Part shown: in pieces, positions 1-8,574 of the stretch
Numbering within the stretch: position 1 is the stretch's first letter
How the letters are laid out: the number at the start of each line of letters is the position of its first letter
Source of the DNA: Bacillus sp. AFS029637
GTDB lineage: Bacteria; Bacillota; Bacilli; Bacillales; Bacillaceae_G
Reading direction: 5' to 3'
Assembly (NCBI RefSeq): GCF_002584985.1
Contig: NZ_NUPZ01000011.1
Span: forward strand, 1-64,000
DNA length: 64,000 bases
Made by a program: the position numbers and the translations under genes
The notes under the pieces: model-generated
Databases searched by the model: none
What the model saw: the letters and a program-made list of their open reading frames with translations, nothing else
Told to the model about the DNA's origin: nothing

Positions 1-82
1 TATAATTGGTTAAATAAATCATAACAGTTAATTACCCTTTTTTATTTTATATATTCGTGGAAAGAAGAAAAGTGCATAAAAA

Positions 83-105
83 AAGGGCGCATCATGTGCG
101 CCCTT
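83..105 (-). terminator. Terminator of first oppA-like gene
   Basis: GGGCGC/GCGCCC hairpin with a 7-nt loop, directly after the stop codon at 110. On the minus strand it is followed by a T-run (the A-run at 78-84). It separates this gene from whatever lies left of the window. Confidence 0.85.
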
Positions 106-109
106 CATC

Positions 110-1804
110 TTATTTTTCATCACCGATATATGCCCATTTGTAGCTGTAATCTCCACCAACTGGATGGTGAACAATACCTTTTACTTTCGGTCTTTGAACG
201 AGAGCATCACCACGTTGGTATAATGGTGCAATTGCAGCATCTTCAAGTAGCATTTTCTCAGCTTTCAGTAAGCTATCCCAACGCTCTTTCGTTTTCGTTA
301 ATAGCTCGCCTTTACCTTTTTCTACAATTTCATCATATTTCGGATTTGAGTATCCAGTTTGGTTATGAGGACCATTTGTAACGAACATATCAATGAATGT
401 CATTGGATCTAAGTAGTCAGGTCCCCAACCAGCGTAAGATAAATCATAATCTTGTTCTGATTCTAATTTTAATTTTTGTTTAAACGGCTGATTTTTCAAA
501 TTCACTGTTAAGCCCGGTAAGTTTTTCTCAAGCTCACCTTTTAAGAACTCTCCTACTTTTTTCGCATTATCGCTATCATAGTTTAATAGCTCAATCGTTA
601 CTTGCTCTTTTCCAAGCTCTTTTTTCGCTTTTTCCCAATGTTCTTTTGCCTTTTTCACATCTGTTTTTAAAATATCACCGTTATCTTTACGGAAGTCTTT
701 TCCATCTGGACTCTTCGCAAATTCTTTTGGCACTAAGTAATCAGCTGGTGTAGATCCGTCATTTAAAATAACATTCGTTAAGCCTTTTTTATCGTACGCC
801 ATCGCAATCGCTAAACGTAAATCTTTACTCTTTAACGCTGTGTCATGACCACCACGTTTTTGGTTTAAACGTAAGAAGTACGTTGATGGTGTTTTTTGTG
901 TAAAGAAGTCTGGATTTGATTTATATTTATCAACCATTTCAGACGTAAGTCCAGTACGATCGATTTGCCCACTTTCATATAAGTTAACTCGTGTACCGCT
1001 ATCTTTTACTACGTTAAAGTTGATTTCTTCTAACTTAACTGTTTTATTATCCCAGTATTGTGCATTTTTCTTTAATTTCCAACCTTCTTCATGTTTCCAG
1101 TCTGTTAATGTAAATGGTCCGTTGTATAACGTTGTATCTGATTCTAAACCGTATTTTTCTCCTTTTTCTTTTACGAATTTTTCATTTAACGGATAGAATG
1201 TTCCGAATGAAGTTAATTCTACAAAGTAAGGAACTGGATTTTCTAATTCTACCTCTAGTGTGTAGTCATCTACAGCTTTTACACCTAACGTATCCAGTGG
1301 TGCTTTTCCATCATTAATTGCTTTTGCATTCTTTATATCAAACATAATGTATGCATATTCCGCTGCTGTATTTTTATCTACCGCACGTTTCCAAGAGAAT
1401 ACGAAATCCTTCGCTGTTACAGGTTCTCCATTTGACCATTTCGCATTTTTATTTAATGTAAATGTATACTTTTTACCATCGTCACTCTTTTTATATGATT
1501 CAGCAACCCCTGGTGTTGCTTTATTATCTTTATCAAGTCGATATAAACCTTCCATTACGTTGTTTAAAGCAAGAAACGATACTTGGTCTGTCGCTTTTGA
1601 AGAATCCATAGATGGAATCTCTTGGCTTTCTGTTAAATTCAGTACTTGCTTCGCTGCTAATTTTCCGCCTTCTTTTTCACCGCTTTTCGGTGTTGTGCTT
1701 GCCTTTTCTTTTTCCCCTGATCCAGAGCAAGCTGTTAATGCCATACTCATTACTAAAACTGGTGCTACGACCGCTGTTAATTTTTTCATCTTTTTTCTCT
1801 TCAT
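110..1804 (-). CDS. oppA: Oligopeptide ABC transporter substrate-binding lipoprotein (OppA-like, copy 1)
   Basis: Extracellular peptide-binding lipoprotein of the SBP_bac_5 (OppA/DppA) family, 564 aa, usual length. Residues 1-26 are a lipoprotein signal peptide: basic start (MKRKKMKK), hydrophobic core, lipobox LTAC with the lipidated Cys near residue 26. A low-complexity Ser/Gly/Lys linker follows, then the binding domain with the family blocks YTFTLNKNAKWSNG and KDFVFSWKR. The start is supported by GGGAGGG upstream. It is the left member of a tandem set of three paralogues. No permease or ATPase gene lies in the window, so it may serve an Opp system encoded elsewhere. It has its own promoter, CodY-like box and terminator and is therefore probably monocistronic. 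It is more diverged from copies 2 and 3 than they are from each other. Confidence 0.93.
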   Translation of the reverse strand: MKRKKMKKLTAVVAPVLVMSMALTACSGSGEKEKASTTPKSGEKEGGKLAAKQVLNLTESQEIPSMDSSKATDQVSFLALNNVMEGLYRLDKDNKATPGVAESYKKSDDGKKYTFTLNKNAKWSNGEPVTAKDFVFSWKRAVDKNTAAEYAYIMFDIKNAKAINDGKAPLDTLGVKAVDDYTLEVELENPVPYFVELTSFGTFYPLNEKFVKEKGEKYGLESDTTLYNGPFTLTDWKHEEGWKLKKNAQYWDNKTVKLEEINFNVVKDSGTRVNLYESGQIDRTGLTSEMVDKYKSNPDFFTQKTPSTYFLRLNQKRGGHDTALKSKDLRLAIAMAYDKKGLTNVILNDGSTPADYLVPKEFAKSPDGKDFRKDNGDILKTDVKKAKEHWEKAKKELGKEQVTIELLNYDSDNAKKVGEFLKGELEKNLPGLTVNLKNQPFKQKLKLESEQDYDLSYAGWGPDYLDPMTFIDMFVTNGPHNQTGYSNPKYDEIVEKGKGELLTKTKERWDSLLKAEKMLLEDAAIAPLYQRGDALVQRPKVKGIVHHPVGGDYSYKWAYIGDEK

Positions 1805-1866
1805 TTTCTTGTACCCTCCCCAATTATATGTACGATATTAACATTTAGAAGTTCTCTAGTAACTTT

Positions 1867-1881
1867 CGTTATCAGAAAATT
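1867..1881. promoter_or_regulatory. CodY-like box, oppA copy 1
   Basis: CGTTATCAGAAAATT matches the published CodY consensus (AATTTTCWGAAAATT) at 12 of 15 positions. It lies just downstream of the -10 element, in the same place as the better sites of copies 2 and 3. CodY repression of peptide uptake genes is established in Bacillus; binding here is inferred. Confidence 0.45.
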
Positions 1882-1894
1882 CTTATTAATTAAT

Positions 1895-1922
1895 ATTCTA
1901 CTATTTTTTCGCATTTTGTAAA
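1895..1922 (-). promoter_or_regulatory. Sigma-A-type promoter of oppA copy 1
   Basis: Read on the minus strand: TTTACA (1917-1922), 16-nt spacer, TAGAAT (1895-1900). The same hexamers and spacer length occur upstream of copies 2 and 3, which supports function. Predicted leader is about 80 nt. Confidence 0.7.
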
Positions 1923-2005
1923 GTAGTTTTGTAAAATTTCTAAATTTTTTAACTTTTTCAATAATAGAAACTTGTTATTTTACTATTATTACTGTACGAA
2001 TTATT

Positions 2006-2025
2006 CCCCATCTACTATATGTACA
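2006..2025. other. Conserved 20-bp block upstream of oppA copy 1
   Basis: CCCCATCTACTATATGTACA, repeated identically upstream of copy 2 (4110-4129), with a degenerate form near 6156-6176 before copy 3. The rest of the 1805-2223 gap is AT-rich and holds only the promoter, the CodY-like box and the terminator of copy 2. It could be a regulatory site or a duplication remnant. Confidence 0.5.
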
Positions 2026-2175
2026 CCTATCTACTCTTATTCTTCTATATTTGTCTTATTAATGTTTAACCTCTGCTTACCACTCATCTAATCGATTTCT
2101 AAATTCCTTCTAATATACTATAGCGGCATTTTAACAGCGCTTTCTACAATGATGCGCATTCCTCTTATACATACT

Positions 2176-2222
2176 AAAAAAGCATTTCAAAAGCAGCTCA
2201 GCCACTTTTGAAATGCTTTCAC
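2176..2222 (-). terminator. Terminator of oppA copy 2
   Basis: Long stem AAGCATTTCAAAAG / CTTTTGAAATGCTT with a loop of about 12 nt, followed on the minus strand by a T-run. Confidence 0.9.
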
Positions 2223-2223
2223 A

Positions 2224-3939
2224 TTATTTTTTCCCGCCATCCTCAGTTACATACGCCCACTTAAAGCTATATTCTGGACTGATGTTGTGTTTCACAATTC
2301 CTTTTACATTCGGTTTCATTACATATGATCTTCCCGTTTGATATAAAGGAACTAATCCAGCATCTTCTTCAAGGAATAATTTTTCTGCTTTTCCTAACGT
2401 TTCCCAACGTTTCTTCGGATCAGACAGTAATTCATTACCTGCTTTCTGTACCATCTCATCGTATTTCGGGTTTGAATAACTCATTTGGTTATATGGGCTC
2501 TTCGATTCAAACATATCAATAAATGTCATTGGATCCGCATAGTCTGGGCTCCAACCTGCATAAGAGATTTCATAATCTTGCGCTGACTCTAATTTTAACT
2601 TTTGTTTGAACGGCTGAATTTTCGTATTAATCGTTACACCTTTTAAATTTTTCTCAATTTGATCTTTAACATAATCAGCAATCTTTTTCGCAGTTCCATC
2701 ATCATAGCTTAGTAATTCAATTGTAACTTGATCTTTTCCAAGTTCCTTTTTCGCTTCTTCCCATGCAGCTGCTGCTTTTTTCGTATCTTGTTTCAGACCA
2801 TTTTTAAACGTATCTTGGTAATCTTTACCGTCAGGTCCCGTCGCAAGCCCTTTCGGAACCAATTGATCCGTTGCTTTTGATCCATTATTTAATATAACGT
2901 TTGCCAATCCTTTTTTATCAACTGATAATGCAATTGCTTCACGAAGCTTTTTGCTCTTTAATGGTGTATCTTGTCCGTTACGTTTTTGATTTAAACGTAA
3001 GAAGAATGTGCTTGATTCTGCATACTCACCGTATTCATCTTTGTTCGATTTATATTTATCTACAAATTCTCCTGATAGTAATGTAAAGTCGATCGATCCT
3101 GTATCATATAAATTCACTTTCGTAGCAACTTCTTTTACAACGCTATAATTAATTTCTTCTAATTTCACAGTCTTCTTATCCCAATACTTATCATTTTTCT
3201 TAAGCTGCCATCCTTGCTCATGTTTCCATGAAGACATAACGAATGGTCCATTATACACCGTTGTATCTGCTTCTAAACCGAACTTATCTCCTTTTTCTTT
3301 TACGAACTTTTCATTTAACGGATAGTATGACGGGAATGCTAATAAGTTTAAGAAATATGGCACTGGCTTTTCTAATTCTACTTCTAATGTATAATCATCT
3401 ACCGCTTTTGCTCCTAATTCCGTTACAGGTTTTTCACCTTTATTAATCGCCTCTGCATTTTTAATATAATAGGCAATAAACGCATATTCTGCAGCTGTAT
3501 TCTTATCAAGTAAGCGCTGCCATCCATATACGAAATCTTTTGCTGTTACAGGATCACCATTCGACCATTTCGCATCTTTCCGTAGTTTAAATGTATATTT
3601 TTTGCCATCTTCGCTTTTCGTACTAGATTCTGCCGCAGCAGGAATTGGCTTATTATCTTTATCAAGACGATATAATCCTTCCATCGTGTTTCCTAAAATT
3701 TGTGCACCTAACGTATCAGTAGATTTAGAAGTGTCCATCGTCGGAATTTCTTGATTTTCTGTACGATTTAATACTTGTTTCGCTGCATATTTAATATCAG
3801 ATTGTTTTTCTTCCCCACTATTAGATGTAGTATTCGTTTTCTTTTCCCCACCTGATCCAGAGCATGCTGTCAATGCCATACTCATCGCTAAAACTGGTAC
3901 TACAACTGCTGTTAATTTTTTCATCTTTTTTCTCTTCAT
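2224..3939 (-). CDS. oppA: Oligopeptide ABC transporter substrate-binding lipoprotein (OppA-like, copy 2)
   Basis: Second OppA-like peptide-binding lipoprotein, 571 aa, with the same layout: MKRKKMKKLTAVV signal peptide, LTAC lipobox, Ser/Thr/Gly-rich linker, SBP_bac_5 domain. It is closer to copy 3 than to copy 1; for example both share the run PIPAAAESSTKSEDGKKYTF. The start codon at 3939 is preceded by AGGGAGG. Own promoter (4028-4055), CodY-like box (4001-4015) and terminator imply separate transcription. Predicted role is high-affinity oligopeptide capture at the outer face of the membrane. Substrate differences between the three copies cannot be read from sequence alone. Confidence 0.93.
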   Translation of the reverse strand: MKRKKMKKLTAVVVPVLAMSMALTACSGSGGEKKTNTTSNSGEEKQSDIKYAAKQVLNRTENQEIPTMDTSKSTDTLGAQILGNTMEGLYRLDKDNKPIPAAAESSTKSEDGKKYTFKLRKDAKWSNGDPVTAKDFVYGWQRLLDKNTAAEYAFIAYYIKNAEAINKGEKPVTELGAKAVDDYTLEVELEKPVPYFLNLLAFPSYYPLNEKFVKEKGDKFGLEADTTVYNGPFVMSSWKHEQGWQLKKNDKYWDKKTVKLEEINYSVVKEVATKVNLYDTGSIDFTLLSGEFVDKYKSNKDEYGEYAESSTFFLRLNQKRNGQDTPLKSKKLREAIALSVDKKGLANVILNNGSKATDQLVPKGLATGPDGKDYQDTFKNGLKQDTKKAAAAWEEAKKELGKDQVTIELLSYDDGTAKKIADYVKDQIEKNLKGVTINTKIQPFKQKLKLESAQDYEISYAGWSPDYADPMTFIDMFESKSPYNQMSYSNPKYDEMVQKAGNELLSDPKKRWETLGKAEKLFLEEDAGLVPLYQTGRSYVMKPNVKGIVKHNISPEYSFKWAYVTEDGGKK

Positions 3940-4000
3940 TTTTGTATCCTCCCTAATTATATGTACATTACCAACCCTTGAGAGACCCTAGCTAACTTTT

Positions 4001-4015
4001 ATTTTTCAGAAAATT
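4001..4015. promoter_or_regulatory. CodY box, oppA copy 2
   Basis: ATTTTTCAGAAAATT matches the CodY consensus at 14 of 15 positions. It sits 12 nt downstream of the -10 element, where binding would block transcription. Confidence 0.65.
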
Positions 4016-4027
4016 ACAACTAATGTT

Positions 4028-4055
4028 ATTCTACTCTTTTTTTCGCGTTTGTAAA
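4028..4055 (-). promoter_or_regulatory. Sigma-A-type promoter of oppA copy 2
   Basis: Minus-strand TTTACA (4050-4055), 16-nt spacer, TAGAAT (4028-4033); identical hexamers to copies 1 and 3. Confidence 0.7.
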
Positions 4056-4109
4056 TAGTTTTATTTTAAATATTCTGATTTCTTTATTCGTAATTTAGTA
4101 TGATTTATC

Positions 4110-4129
4110 CCCCATCTACTATATGTACA
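4110..4129. other. Conserved 20-bp block upstream of oppA copy 2
   Basis: Exact repeat of the block at 2006-2025, 55 bp upstream of the -35 element. Nothing else recognisable lies in the 3940-4242 gap besides promoter, CodY box and the terminator of copy 3. Confidence 0.5.
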
Positions 4130-4189
4130 TACTATATGCCTTATTCTTCTCTATTTAACTGCACTAAAAATTAATATTTTAAGCTCACT

Positions 4190-4233
4190 AAAAAAAGCAT
4201 TTCAAAGTAGCTTAGCCACTTTGAAATGCTTTT
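4190..4233 (-). terminator. Terminator of oppA copy 3
   Basis: Stem AGCATTTCAAAGT / ACTTTGAAATGCT (4196-4230) followed on the minus strand by a T-run; nearly the same as the terminator of copy 2, consistent with duplication of the whole transcription unit. Confidence 0.9.
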
Positions 4234-4242
4234 GAATCTCTA

Positions 4243-5946
4243 TTATTTTTCAGTTACATATGCCCATTTAAAGCTAAATTCTGGACTGATATTATGTTTT
4301 ACTACACCTTTTACATTTGGTTGTAAAACATAAGAATCTCCACGTTGATATAAAGGTACAATCGCTACATCCTCTTCAAGTAATGTTTTTTCAGCTTTCC
4401 CTAACTCTTCCCAACGTTTTTTCGAATCATTCATTAATTCAGTTCCAGCCTTCTTCACCATTTCATCATATTTAGGATCAGAGAAGCTCATTTGGTTGTG
4501 AGAATGCTTAGACTCAAACATATCTAAGAACGTCATTGGATCTGCATAATCTGGGTTCCAACCACCATACGAAATATCATACTGTTGCTCAGACTCTAAT
4601 TTTAGTTTTTGCTTAAATGGTTGAAGTTTAATGTTAACTGTTACACCTTTTAAGTTTTTCTCAATCTGGTCCTTAATATATTCTCCAACTTTTTTCGCAT
4701 TACCAGTATCGTAGTTTAAGAATTCAATTGTAATTTCATCTTTCCCAAGCTCTTTTTTCGCTTCTTCCCAAGCTGCAGCAGCTTTTTTCTCATTTGGTTT
4801 CAAACCATTTTTAAATGTTTCTTGGAAGTCTTTACCGTCCGGTCCAGTTGCTAAGCCTTTTGGTACTAAAGAGTCAATTTCTTTTGATCCATCATTTAAA
4901 ATTACGTTTGCTAAATTCTTTTTATCAATTGATAGTGCAATTGCTTCACGTAATTTTTTGCTCTTTAATGGCGTATCTTGTCCATCACGTTTTTGGTTCA
5001 TACGAATGAAATACGTACTCACTTGTGAATATGTTCCAAATTCATCTTTTTTACTTCTGTATTTATCAACGAACTCTCCATTTAATAAAGCAAAGTCAAC
5101 TTGACCGCTATCATATAGATTGACTAAAGTCGCAGCCTCTTTAACAACACTAAAGTTTACTTCTTCAAGTTTTACAGTCTTTTTATCCCAATATTGATCA
5201 TTTTTCTTTAATTGCCATCCTTGTTCATGCTTCCAATCTTTAAGAACGAATGGTCCATTATAAACTGTTGTATCAGACTCTAAACCGAACTTCTCGCCCT
5301 TTTCTTTTACGAACTTTTCATTTAATGGATAGTATGATGGGAATGCTACTAAGTTTAAGAAGTACGGTACCGCTTGCTCTAACTCAACTTCAAGCGTAAG
5401 ATCATCTACTGCCTTCACGCCTAATTCAGTTACAGGTTTTTCTCCTTTATTAACAACTTCTGCGTTTTTAATCGGGAATGCGATAAATGCATACTCAGCA
5501 GCCGTTTTTGGATCTAATAGACGTTGCCAAGCATATACGAAATCTTTCGCAGTTACTGGATCTCCATTTGACCACTTTGCATCTTTACGTAGTTTGAACG
5601 TATATTTTTTACCATCTTCACTTTTCGTGCTAGATTCTGCAGCCGCTGGAATTGGCTTATTGTCTTTATCTAGACGATATAAACCTTCCATCGTATTCCC
5701 AAGCATTTGTGAAGATACTGTATCCGTTGATTTAGAAGAATCCATCGTTGGAATCTCTTGTGTTACTGTTCGATTCAATACTTGTTTCGCTGCTAATTTT
5801 TCTCCTGAATTACTATCTCCACTAGAGCTAGAATTTGTGCTTGTCTTCTTATCTCCACCTGATGTAGAACATGCTGTTAACGCCATGCTCATTGCTAAAA
5901 CCGGTGCTACAACTGCTGTTAGTTTTTTCATTTGTTTCTTTTTCAT
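4243..5946 (-). CDS. oppA: Oligopeptide ABC transporter substrate-binding lipoprotein (OppA-like, copy 3)
   Basis: Third tandem OppA-like peptide-binding lipoprotein, 567 aa from the ATG at 5946. A 13-residue upstream extension of the frame is possible, but GGGAGGG lies inside that extension and fits 5946, which also aligns with the MK-K-K-MKKLTAVV starts of copies 1 and 2. Signal peptide with lipobox LTAC, Ser/Asn/Gly linker, then SBP_bac_5 domain. Predicted to bind oligopeptides outside the cell and deliver them to an Opp permease not encoded in this window. Own promoter and CodY-like sites. Closest to copy 2. Confidence 0.93.
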   Translation of the reverse strand: MKKKQMKKLTAVVAPVLAMSMALTACSTSGGDKKTSTNSSSSGDSNSGEKLAAKQVLNRTVTQEIPTMDSSKSTDTVSSQMLGNTMEGLYRLDKDNKPIPAAAESSTKSEDGKKYTFKLRKDAKWSNGDPVTAKDFVYAWQRLLDPKTAAEYAFIAFPIKNAEVVNKGEKPVTELGVKAVDDLTLEVELEQAVPYFLNLVAFPSYYPLNEKFVKEKGEKFGLESDTTVYNGPFVLKDWKHEQGWQLKKNDQYWDKKTVKLEEVNFSVVKEAATLVNLYDSGQVDFALLNGEFVDKYRSKKDEFGTYSQVSTYFIRMNQKRDGQDTPLKSKKLREAIALSIDKKNLANVILNDGSKEIDSLVPKGLATGPDGKDFQETFKNGLKPNEKKAAAAWEEAKKELGKDEITIEFLNYDTGNAKKVGEYIKDQIEKNLKGVTVNIKLQPFKQKLKLESEQQYDISYGGWNPDYADPMTFLDMFESKHSHNQMSFSDPKYDEMVKKAGTELMNDSKKRWEELGKAEKTLLEEDVAIVPLYQRGDSYVLQPNVKGVVKHNISPEFSFKWAYVTEK

Positions 5947-5986
5947 TTTCTGTACCCTCCCTAATTCTAAACGATATCTATTCAAG

Positions 5987-6001
5987 AATTTTCTGATAAT
6001 T
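5987..6001. promoter_or_regulatory. CodY box, oppA copy 3
   Basis: AATTTTCTGATAATT, 14 of 15 match to the CodY consensus, between promoter and start codon. A weaker second match (11 of 15) lies at 6018-6032, in the position that the sites of copies 1 and 2 occupy. Confidence 0.6.
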
Positions 6002-6045
6002 CTGTTTTTCTTTATATATTTATCAGACGATTCTTACTAATTCTT

Positions 6046-6073
6046 ATTCTACTAATTTTTTGAATTTTGTAAA
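6046..6073 (-). promoter_or_regulatory. Sigma-A-type promoter of oppA copy 3
   Basis: Minus-strand TTTACA (6068-6073), 16-nt spacer, TAGAAT (6046-6051). The rest of the 5947-6294 gap is AT-rich with a degenerate copy of the upstream block near 6156-6176. Confidence 0.7.
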
Positions 6074-6269
6074 GTATTATTATTAAAAATTTTTAAAAAA
6101 TTATTTTCTTACAGTAATATTCATAAAAATTCCATAGAATATTCACATTCTATTTCCCATCCATACAAATGTACCATTTTAATAGTATTTATTATATTTA
6201 TAGATTAAACCTCTATAAGGTATTGTTAATAAATAATGTATATTTTTAGAAACTCCTTTTCTACAAAAA

Positions 6270-6297
6270 TAAAAAAGTCAGCAATGCTGACTTTTTA
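6270..6297 (-). terminator. Terminator of dicarboxylate symporter gene
   Basis: AGTCAGC / GCTGACT stem with 3-nt loop at 6276-6292. The minus-strand transcript continues into a T-run (A-run at 6270-6276). Confidence 0.85.
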
Positions 6298-7557
6298 TCC
6301 GGCCATTTTCTCTCTTTTCATTTCCTCTACTACTCTCGTATACTTCTCATCATTGAATTCATTTTCACTTTTTGCAACAACTACAGTTGCAACACCGTTA
6401 CCAATTAAATTAACGATTGCTCTTGCCTCTGACATGAAACGATCAACACCAAGTAAAAGTGCTAACCCTTCTAACGGGATAACATTAAGTGCAGATAAAG
6501 TAGATGCTAATACGATAAACCCTCCACCTGTTACCGCTGCTGCTCCTTTCGATGTAACTAGTAAAATAGCTATTATAGTTAATTGTTGACCTAGTGAAAG
6601 ATCAATATGAAAAACTTGCGCTAAAAATATAGTTGCCATCGATAAATAAATTGACGTTCCATCTAAGTTAAAAGAGTAACCCGTTGGAATAACTAAGCCC
6701 ACTACTGGCTTTGAACACCCGAAGTCTTCCATCTTTGTCATCATACGCGGCAGTACAGATTCCGATGATGATGTACCAAGAACAATGAGTAATTCTTCTT
6801 TAATATGCACTAAATATTTCCACAAGCTAAATTTATAAAGTTTACAAATAAAATTTAAGACGATAAAAACAAATAATGCCATTGTTGCATATACACAAAT
6901 CATTAATTTACCTAGTGGTATTAAAGTACTTATACCATATTTCCCAATTGTAAAAGCCATTCCCCCAAAAGCCCCAACTGGTGCCAATTTCATAACAATT
7001 GATAATATGTTGAAGAACACTTTCGACAATCTATCAAAAAAATCGATAACAGGTTGTCCGTTTTTTCCAAGCATCGTTAAACCTGCGCCAAATAAAATGG
7101 AGAAGAATAATACTTGTAATATATCACCTTTTGCAAATGCCTCGAACATGTTGGAAGGCACAATATGTAAAAAGAAGTCCATCCATTGCATTTCTTGCCC
7201 ACTTTGGACATATTGCGAAACATCTCCACCCTTTAATTTTGAAGGATCTAATCCATCTCCAGGACGTACGACATTCGCTACGATAATACCAATGATAAGA
7301 GCAAAAGTTGTAACAATCTCAAAATACAATAATGCTTTCCCACCAACACGTCCTACCTTTTTCATACTTCCCATACTTGCAATACCAAGCACAATTGTTA
7401 AAAAGATAATTGGTGCAATGACCATTTTAATCATATTAATAAACGTCTCACCAATTGGTTTCATTTGTTGTCCGACACTAGGCCAAATCGCTCCTACTGC
7501 AATACCACAAATGATTGCCACAATAACTTGGAATGTTAAATTCTTTACAATTTTCAT
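6295..7557 (-). CDS. dctA: Dicarboxylate/amino acid:cation symporter (DctA-like)
   Basis: Integral membrane secondary transporter of the DAACS (SDF) family, 420 aa, which takes up C4-dicarboxylates or acidic amino acids with cations. Family signatures are present: the serine-rich re-entrant motif TSSSESVLPRM, the GYSFNLDGTSIYLS motif, and the KGAAAVTGGGFIVLASTL region of the second hairpin. The N-terminal block IKMVIAPIIFLTIVLGIA and the KVGRVGGKALLYFE stretch favour DctA over GltP/GltT, but substrate is inferred. The frame could begin at TTG 7563, but GGGGAG lies only 2 nt before that codon and 8 nt before ATG 7557, so the ATG was chosen. Monocistronic. Confidence 0.9.
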   Translation of the reverse strand: MKIVKNLTFQVIVAIICGIAVGAIWPSVGQQMKPIGETFINMIKMVIAPIIFLTIVLGIASMGSMKKVGRVGGKALLYFEIVTTFALIIGIIVANVVRPGDGLDPSKLKGGDVSQYVQSGQEMQWMDFFLHIVPSNMFEAFAKGDILQVLFFSILFGAGLTMLGKNGQPVIDFFDRLSKVFFNILSIVMKLAPVGAFGGMAFTIGKYGISTLIPLGKLMICVYATMALFVFIVLNFICKLYKFSLWKYLVHIKEELLIVLGTSSSESVLPRMMTKMEDFGCSKPVVGLVIPTGYSFNLDGTSIYLSMATIFLAQVFHIDLSLGQQLTIIAILLVTSKGAAAVTGGGFIVLASTLSALNVIPLEGLALLLGVDRFMSEARAIVNLIGNGVATVVVAKSENEFNDEKYTRVVEEMKREKMAG

Positions 7558-7733
7558 TTTCAATACTCCCCTGTTCCTTTCATTTCTCTCATACTATTTC
7601 AATCAATGACAATCATTTATTTTATATAATAGCCCCCTTGCTAATTAAGTTGAATCCCCTTTATTATGTTACACTATTATACATAATTTTAAAATAGTAT
7701 ATAACAATTAATCATAAAAGATATACTATTAAA

Positions 7734-7763
7734 CAAAAAAGTCCACCTTTTCGGTGGACTTTC
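7734..7763 (-). terminator. Terminator of ABC efflux operon
   Basis: AAAGTCCACC / GGTGGACTTT stem, loop of 5 nt, T-run on the minus strand. Confidence 0.9.
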
Positions 7764-7767
7764 TACT

Positions 7768-8574
7768 TTATAACGGTAAATCTCTCTTCCTAAATACCAC
7801 AATTGCTAGTATAAAGATACAGAGTGCTCCAACAGTTAAACCTATACTTACTGGCCATATATTATACGTTCCATCAGCAATTTCTTTCGGACGAAACAGC
7901 GTAAATAATGACAGACTTCTCATCCACTCTAACTTATCGCTTAATTTGCCTACCATATCTAATACGAAAAATAAAATTGTTAAACTTGCTGAATAACTTA
8001 GTGCCTTTCTTTCATCATTACATATACAAGAAAAGAAAAATGAATATGCACTAACTACTAAAAATATGAGCCCACCGACTGCGTTTATTTTTAAAAATAA
8101 TTCTTTATTTAAGTTATTATCTTTTAAAAACCATTCTGCACCTACTATACCCGCTACATACGTAACAAATACAATAATTAGCAGTCCCAATATGAGAACA
8201 GCAGCTTGCGTAATGGCAATTCTCACTCTAGATATAGGCGTCGCTAACAAGTATGCCATCGCTCCTTTATCTACATGACGAGCAATTAAATGCGTTGCAA
8301 CTGTTACGCAAAAAATCGTTAAAATGATAATAAACAATAGGCTATAGTATTCACCAGCTAAAAAATCCATTACGTTTTGAATCGGACTTTCCATGCCAAC
8401 AATTTTTTTCACACTATCAGGCATAGCACTTATTAATTCATTTAATCCTTTCGCTGATACCATTGAAGGGAATATCCAAATTAACAACCATAAATAAAGA
8501 GCTGCACCAGCTGCATAACTAAAAATACTTTTTTGCGTTTCTTTCAAACTAGCTAAAAACAATTGCTTATTCAT
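7768..8574 (-). CDS. ABC-2 type transporter permease
   Basis: Membrane subunit of a two-gene ABC exporter, 268 aa, with about six hydrophobic segments (near residues 18-38, 68-90, 118-145, 165-187, 195-215, 243-262). This is the ABC-2 permease pattern. It overlaps the 3' end of the ATPase gene by 8 nt, so the two are translationally coupled. AAGGGG precedes the start. The cargo is unknown; drug, antimicrobial peptide or lipid export are the usual roles. Regulated together with the ATPase, probably by the divergent TetR protein. Confidence 0.85.
   Translation of the reverse strand: MNKQLFLASLKETQKSIFSYAAGAALYLWLLIWIFPSMVSAKGLNELISAMPDSVKKIVGMESPIQNVMDFLAGEYYSLLFIIILTIFCVTVATHLIARHVDKGAMAYLLATPISRVRIAITQAAVLILGLLIIVFVTYVAGIVGAEWFLKDNNLNKELFLKINAVGGLIFLVVSAYSFFFSCICNDERKALSYSASLTILFFVLDMVGKLSDKLEWMRSLSLFTLFRPKEIADGTYNIWPVSIGLTVGALCIFILAIVVFRKRDLPL

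Noticed and set aside
2130-2147. CcpA (cre)-like site
   Set aside because: Two mismatches in conserved positions and more than 300 bp from the oppA start.
7558-7563. TTG as start of the dicarboxylate symporter
   Set aside because: The ribosome binding site is only 2 nt away; the ATG 6 nt further fits better.
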